From contig BCHS01000004.1 of assembly GCA_039545275.1 (NCBI GenBank), positions 883,078 through 947,077 of the forward strand: a stretch of 64,000 nucleotides of DNA, in the 5' to 3' direction. The position numbers and the translations under genes were made by a program. Within the stretch, counting starts at the first letter, position 1. Every line of letters begins with the position of its first letter. This DNA comes from Pseudomicrostroma phylloplanum. Taxonomy: Eukaryota > Basidiomycota > Exobasidiomycetes > Microstromatales. The notes under the pieces were generated by a model. It saw nothing but the letters and a program-made list of their open reading frames with translations. It had not been told where the DNA came from and ran no database searches. Shown here one piece after another: positions 59,019-64,000 of the stretch.

Positions 59019-61024
59019 TCACTCGCCAGCCTTTCTGAAGCCAGTACAAACAATGTCCTCATCGTCCGTCTCGCTCTCTGGCCCATCAGCAGCAGCAGCA
59101 GTAGCAGCACGCAGGGCAGGAGCAGCTGGCTGCAGCGAGAGCAGACGACTGACTCCACTTCCACCTCCTCCACCAGCACCAAGCAGCACGCCTCCTCCGC
59201 TGCCTTTCTTCCCCGTAGTGCTCTGCTTCTTCGAAGAATTGGCAGCAGCTGGCGAGGGCGTTGGACGCGGAAGCGCCGAAAGTGACAGGCCCTTGGGCTT
59301 CTTATCGTCGCCGTTGCGGTCGCTAGACTCGCTCTTGAGTGGCGCAGGGCCGTCATCCGCGAAGTCCACTCGAGGGTCACTAGCTCGCTGAACAGCGTCC
59401 ATACGTCGCTGATTAGCCCCCAGCCTCTGCACATCCTTCAGGGCGGTCTGCCACTCCTCGTCCCCCCCAGCTGCCGCTCCACTGCCAGAACCAGAGCTAG
59501 GGCTGGAGCCGGAGCCAGGCGCTTTCTTGCCTGCCTGCTTGGCGTTTTGTGCTCGCTCGGCCTGAAGCGATTGACGATAGCGGTCCATCCTCCTCTGACG
59601 CTGGACGTCCGTCTCACCAGAAGACATAGTCTGCTGCTGAGCTTGTGCCAGAATCGGGGCTGAAGGAGTTTTGGGTCTACTGCCGCCCGCTGGCAACGGA
59701 TTGACAGGCGGATTGTCGTCGATGACTTCTGCCGAAGGAGGGCCTGCTGAACCGCATGCGAAAGCAGAATCGTCGGCTTCGTCGTCCGTCGCAGAATCGT
59801 AGAGACCGCCATCGTCGTCTCCACCTTCGTCTTGCTCGTCTTCCGTTTCGCTCTCTTCCTCCCCATCTGCAGCAGGTGAAGTATCAGATGTGACCTCTGA
59901 GATTGTGGCATCGTTGGATTCGTGGTCTCCCGCTTGGTCAAAGACGCCCAGCGACGGCAAGCATGACGAGCTCCCAGATCTGACCTCTTTGCTCTCTTTC
60001 TCATCTTTGTCTTCGCCTTTCCCGTCCTTGGTCCCGCCGGCTGCAGCTTGCAAAGCATTGATCCTCCTCAGCGTAGCAGCTGCCCTCAAGTCCCTCGCAG
60101 CATTCGTATTAGCCCTCCTACGGAACGTCGAGTTTTCGTCGAGCTTGTAGTCTTGACTCTTTGCATTCGCCTTTGGTAGGTAGTCTCTTCCGTCGACACG
60201 AGACCCAGAGCCGGGCAGAGCGACGTATGCCCTACGTTTGCCTGCCGTGAGCTCGGTGTTGCGAGCAGTCTGTGCGCCAGTGTGCAGGGAGGGTGTTCCC
60301 CTCTTGCGAGTCGTGGTCGAAGCAGCAGAACCATTACGAGCTGTTCTTTTGCGCTTCCCCCCTGCCCCTCTGCCCCTGCCTTTGCCCTTCTTCCACGCTC
60401 CACCACAGAGCGAGGAGGGAACGGCCGTACCTCCAAGATCGCTCGACCCCTGGCACCACTCTGCGTCGCTCAGCCGGCGGCCAGCGGACCAGAGACCGTC
60501 GCCGTAGTATCCCTTGGCTTGCAGCTCTCGACACTCTTGAGAGAAGGTCTTTGTCCAGGCCGCATGGCGAGAAGAGTGGTTCTGGTAGGAATAGCGGTGT
60601 GGACATAAACATGAAGCATGGCGGGACGGTCAGCCGTTGGCTGGTCCTTCTACTGAATACTCCCACCACTACTCACCATCTCAAAAGAATGCGCCAGCTC
60701 ATGGCTAAACACGTAGCATAACAACGGGAAAGGCAGCCACCCCCCTCCTCCCCCCTCCCCCTTCCTCGTCCCCCTCCTCCTAAGCACCAACTCAATATTC
60801 TCTCCCGCATTCCAATTTCTCCCACTAAACTCCGGGTTAGGCTCATACTCCTCAAAGGAGTTGATCTGTAAGCCATGTTTCTTCATGATGGGTTTAAAGA
60901 GGGCGGCAAGTTGTTGCAGGCGGTGATGGGCTTCCTCGTGATCGGGGTAGGAGGGGAGAGAGGTGATGTAGTTGATGTAGGGGTTGCGAGAGGTGTCGGG
61001 GTCGTTGAGACGGAGGTGGACCAT
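59019..61024 (-). CDS. WLM-domain metalloprotease (Wss1 type)
   Basis: Two exons, 60677-61024 and 59019-60581, giving 636 residues. WLM proteases cut proteins crosslinked to DNA and act with SUMO and Cdc48. The N-terminal domain has FSGRNWNAGENIELVL, and the catalytic HELAH (His108, Glu109, His112) followed by N-His118, giving HExxHxxxxxH. The intron cuts the active-site motif right after FEM. LQAKGYYGDGLWSAG and RRLSDAEW are typical WLM signatures. The tail of about 400 residues is Ser/Gly/Asp-rich and disordered and ends in ETDDEDIVCTGF, an acidic-flanked IVCT that may be a SUMO-interacting motif. The upstream flank shows no further exon. Confidence 0.85.
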
Positions 61025-61480
61025 CTTGCCGGCTCGAGTCTGCAGCTGCTCGACTCTGCGATCAAGAGCACCACCTCGGGACAGACGAAGGCCTCGCTAC
61101 TCGGTAGAGATCCTTTATCAGTGTGTGTGTGCGTTGTTGATGTGGTATCATGCTAGACTCGAAGGAGCGGACTGACCCTCGCCACTCCCGCCTCGTCCTT
61201 GCCATTTCTCCACACGGCGGAAGGAGGAGCAGCCAGGCGGAAAGGGACACGCGCTCACGAAGGAGTGGCGCCAGGATGGGGGACCCCTCACTAGCAAAGG
61301 ACCAAAGAGAGAGACAGTGACATGGATTGTAGGAAGTGGATGCTATGACACAGCTGTGTAGAGACAATGACAGGAGATGATCGAAATTATAGGGAAGAAG
61401 TGGGAGGTAAGAGGATGGCATGCTCCTGGTGATCTAACGGCTGGAGTGGGAGCTGGTCACCCTCGTGCGAGCCTGTCCGT
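61025..61480. other. Intergenic region
   Basis: About 460 bases between the WSS1-type gene start (minus) and the UBC6 3' end (minus). It should contain the WSS1 promoter. GTGTGTGTGTGCG near 61119 is a short simple repeat. No gene is recognised. Confidence 0.45.
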
Positions 61481-62859
61481 TCAGCCTCCCCCTCTGAGTC
61501 GGTCTACGACTCTTCCCACGAACAGACATGCTATCACTGCGAATGCCACGGCTAGCTTGGACCGTGTCGAAAACGACCCATCTGCTGCGACCGCTGGTGG
61601 CTGCTGACCAGCTCTTGCTGCTAATGCTTTTGCGGAGGTATCAGATTGTGTTTGACCGGAATTGGACGCTGAGGATGCTTGTGTATTGTCGATTGATGAG
61701 GCGTCTGTGGGCGAACGCGTAGGTGAGTAGAAACGATGTCAGACATACAGCACACTTCGGGTATCACCGAGGCCGAGGGAGAGAGGGGAAACCGGCTAGA
61801 GACTCTGACTGACCCATGGTAGAAGTTCTCTGCTTTTTTCTTGTTCTCTCCCCTGCCTCTATTTGACCATTGCGATTCACTCACTCTTTCCCCCTCCTGC
61901 TCCCGGCGCAGCCTTGGCGGTGCTGCTGCTGTCGACCGCCTTCTCCTTCTTGCTCTTTGGGGGCATCGTCTGACCCATGTTGGGCAGATCGATGGCGTTC
62001 ACTGGGTCGGCAGCGTACTCAGGGAAGATCTTTCTGAAGCGAGGCTGGCTGACGTTCCAGGCGTGGGACCGGGAAGCCCAGGTCTTGCGCTGCTCGGAAG
62101 TAGCAGTCATGGCTCCAGCTGGTGTAAGGGAGGAGTCGAGAGGTGCGAGAGTCAGAAGAGGACAATCCGTCAATACACGGCCTGATTGACTCACTAGCGA
62201 TGTCGTCGGCGTTCATGAATGAGTGCAGACCGATCAGAATGTTTGCCACACTCCAGCTTGGATTCCAGCTATAGCAGGGTGGGCAACAGCGAAGACTGGC
62301 TCAGCATGACTGGCTCTTAAGCGGCTACTAAGTATCACATACTCACCTGTGCTGATGGAAGTTGCTCATGCTAGTGCAGATCATTGCATTTTCAGTGAAT
62401 CGCCCGTTAGGCGTGGCGACCTTCATGCCGGGTGCCTTGAATGGGTAGTCAGATGGGAAGATGAGCTGGCCCCAGTACTCTCCCTACAGCAGAAGTGGAC
62501 GAGAGGAGCGGTTGAATCAGTGCTGGCGTCTAGGCGCAGCGTTATACGGTGTGGGTCTACTCACGCCAGCATAAGGGGTGCCTGGAGGACCCCTGAGGAT
62601 AAAGTGCCAGGTGAGGATGTCGTCCTCGAGGGGTCGAGCGAAGCAGAAGGGAGGAGGATCCTTCTCCATCATCTGGTACTCCTTGGTGAGCTGAAAGGGC
62701 GGAGCGAAAGCAGCAGGCAGAGGAGGAAGATGAGCACATGGTCAGCGCTGAGCAGCTTGCGTACGACGGGGGGCTGAATTCACAGCTGTGCTATGCATGG
62801 GTGCTGGCGCCAATGGTCTGTCTGACACTCACCCTCTTGATGGCGGCCTTGCTCGCCAT
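61481..62859 (-). CDS. UBC6: ER tail-anchored ubiquitin-conjugating enzyme Ubc6 (UBE2J type)
   Basis: Six exons: 62833-62859, 62565-62690, 62347-62483, 62195-62268, 61885-62118 and 61481-61668, giving 261 residues. It is the E2 of ER-associated degradation. The E2 fold begins MASKAAIKRLTKEYQMMEKD. PNGRFTENAMICTSM carries the catalytic Cys at residue 87. WNPSWSVANILIGLHSFMNA, and a TGAMTATSEQRKTWA helix follow. The last exon is proposed because a frame downstream of the apparent stop (GGKSE) encodes SKLAVAFAVIACLFVGRVV, a C-terminal membrane anchor as the family requires. Its acceptor (CCTCAG before CGTCC) was chosen by phase and could shift. The first exon is only 27 nt. Confidence 0.85.
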
Positions 62860-63189
62860 GGCTGTATGAGTAGTATGTAAGCGGGTCTAGGTGTGAGGAC
62901 GATGGAAGGGAGGATATCAGTCGAGGTTGGTAGGTCTATGGGAGGATACGACGATGGACAAGGAGTGAGTGGTTGATTGCATGCACTCCCTCGACTCCAC
63001 TCGCCCTCGCTCTCGCCTCAGCCTCACCCCGCTGCCAGATGGCGATTCAATCTCCGCCCCCTTTCCGCGCGTCACTTGGCAACATCAACACCTCGTGGGT
63101 CACAATCAACACACACGCACACTGGGGTACACCTACATCACCATCACCAACATCATCATCATCAACGAACTCCAGGGATATCGCACATT
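62860..63189. promoter_or_regulatory. Divergent promoter, UBC6 / coiled-coil gene
   Basis: 330 bases between divergent starts. The part next to the plus-strand gene is rich in (CA/TCA)n, including a run of ATCACCATCACCAACATCAT. Frames remain open here but lack an ATG context better than 63190. Confidence 0.4.
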
Positions 63190-64000
63190 ATGCCCGCAGT
63201 CGCATCATCCAGGACTGCATCCTCGTCCTCGTCGGGGCATCGCGCAACGACCACCTCGCGCCTCGCACCCTCAACTGCCTCCAATCGCATGGAACACGAC
63301 GACGAGGAAGAGTGGGACGCAGACGACGCAGTCAGGGACAGCAAGATTCCACGCAAGACGACAGTGTCCAAGAAGGTGGCGCCTTCTGCCACAAAGTCAA
63401 TGAAGAAGCTCACTGCTGCTGCTGCTGCCCTCGACCTCGAGTCAGACGAAGACTCGACTTCCTCCTCGCCTAGCGCCCGTATCGCTGCCCTCGAGTCCCA
63501 GGTGACCCGCCTGCGACAGGAACGCGATACCTACCTCTCCCAATTCGCCGATCTCAAAGCCATCCGCTCCACTACAGCTGAGAGTGACCTTGCCTCTTAC
63601 AAGAAGTCGGCCGAGGCCCGTTTTAGACATTCGGAGGATCTGGTCAAGAGCTACAAGAATAGCTTGGATAGGGCGGGGAAGCGCTTGAGGGGAGAGTTGG
63701 GATTGATGGGAGACGAGGAGAGGGAGAGGGAGGAGGAGAATGAGAGGTTGAAGAAGGAGGTGGAGACGCTGAAGAGGGAGAAGAAAAAGGCAGACGAGGA
63801 AGGTGAGTTATCAGGCAGGGCCTCGGGGCGTGCATGACCCTGCGAGCCATCGGCATACTCACCCTTTCATCTCCTCGCCCGATCCGTATAGCACGTCGCC
63901 TAGCCCTCGAGCTGCGCACCGAAGTCGAGTCCTCTCGCGCCCTCCTCTCCAACTCCAGGAACGGCACCAGCGGCACCTCCGCCAGCTCCGGCTCCGGCTC
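63190..64000 (+). CDS. Coiled-coil protein, Csm1/Pcs1-like, 5' part
   Basis: Truncated by the right edge. Exons 63190-63802 and 63892 to beyond 64000; 240 residues are visible. The N-terminus (MPAVASSRTASSSSSG) is low-complexity, then acidic (HDDEEEWDADD), then basic (KIPRKTTVSKKVAPS). Heptads start near residue 100 (ARIAALESQVTRLRQERDTY) and run past 200 (RLKKEVETLKREKKKADEE). This layout, with a short Ser-rich break at the window's end, fits the monopolin subunit Csm1/Pcs1, whose globular domain would follow outside the window. That assignment is tentative; it may be another coiled-coil protein. The start was chosen as the first ATG of the frame. Confidence 0.55.

Overview
The window is nuclear DNA of a fungus. 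Genes are dense and sit on both strands. Coding sequence is GC-rich, and introns are short (about 50-150 nt) with GTGAGT-type donors and CAG/TAG acceptors. The products are eukaryotic: SUMO E1, TRAPPII, GPI transamidase, eIF2B, mitoribosomal proteins. The smut-like 5S rRNA and the intron style point to a basidiomycete, most likely Ustilaginomycotina; this taxonomic call is inference. No CRISPR array, phage, intact transposon or tRNA gene was found by eye.

Layout. 1-632 is the 3' end of UBA2 (SUMO E1). 680-4409 holds three intronless genes for secreted, low-complexity proteins of unknown function, and a fourth lies at 13534-14718. Between them, 4897-13067 looks like a catabolic cluster: a quercetinase-like bicupin, an alpha/beta hydrolase, a GH3-PA14 beta-glucosidase and an MFS sugar porter, arranged as two divergent pairs. 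15740-25553 is mostly housekeeping: PPIL3-type cyclophilin, HAL2/MET22 phosphatase, a SAP-domain protein, a TBC1D5-like Rab GAP, alkaline ceramidase and an aldo-keto reductase. 26014-28754 holds two paralogous secreted proteins built from Lys-Thr repeats followed by acidic repeats.

29930-48447 carries mitoribosomal uL2m, ribosomal eL33, the succinate/fumarate carrier SFC1, a CHK-kinase-like protein, a fusion of an RsfS fold with a neugrin/Rrg9 domain, eIF2B epsilon, a GT90/CAP10 glycosyltransferase, PIG-S/Gpi17 and the ketone-body enzyme SCOT. 48841-64000 carries TRS120, mitochondrial Pth2, a dispersed 5S rRNA gene, a class-3 lipase with N-terminal membrane segments and a C-terminal 11-residue repeat, a FAH-family hydrolase, a WSS1-type protease, tail-anchored UBC6 and the start of a Csm1/Pcs1-like coiled-coil gene.

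Most interesting: (1) the putative intracellular plant-glycoside/flavonol cluster with GTGGGG-rich divergent promoters; (2) the RsfS-neugrin fusion, joining two mitoribosome-assembly modules in one polypeptide; (3) the Lys-Thr/acidic-repeat secreted pair; (4) the lipase with hendecad repeats; (5) an in-frame TAA in the CHK kinase that a 51-nt micro-intron would remove. Exon boundaries were worked out by hand from splice consensus, frame continuity and family similarity, and have not been tested against transcripts.
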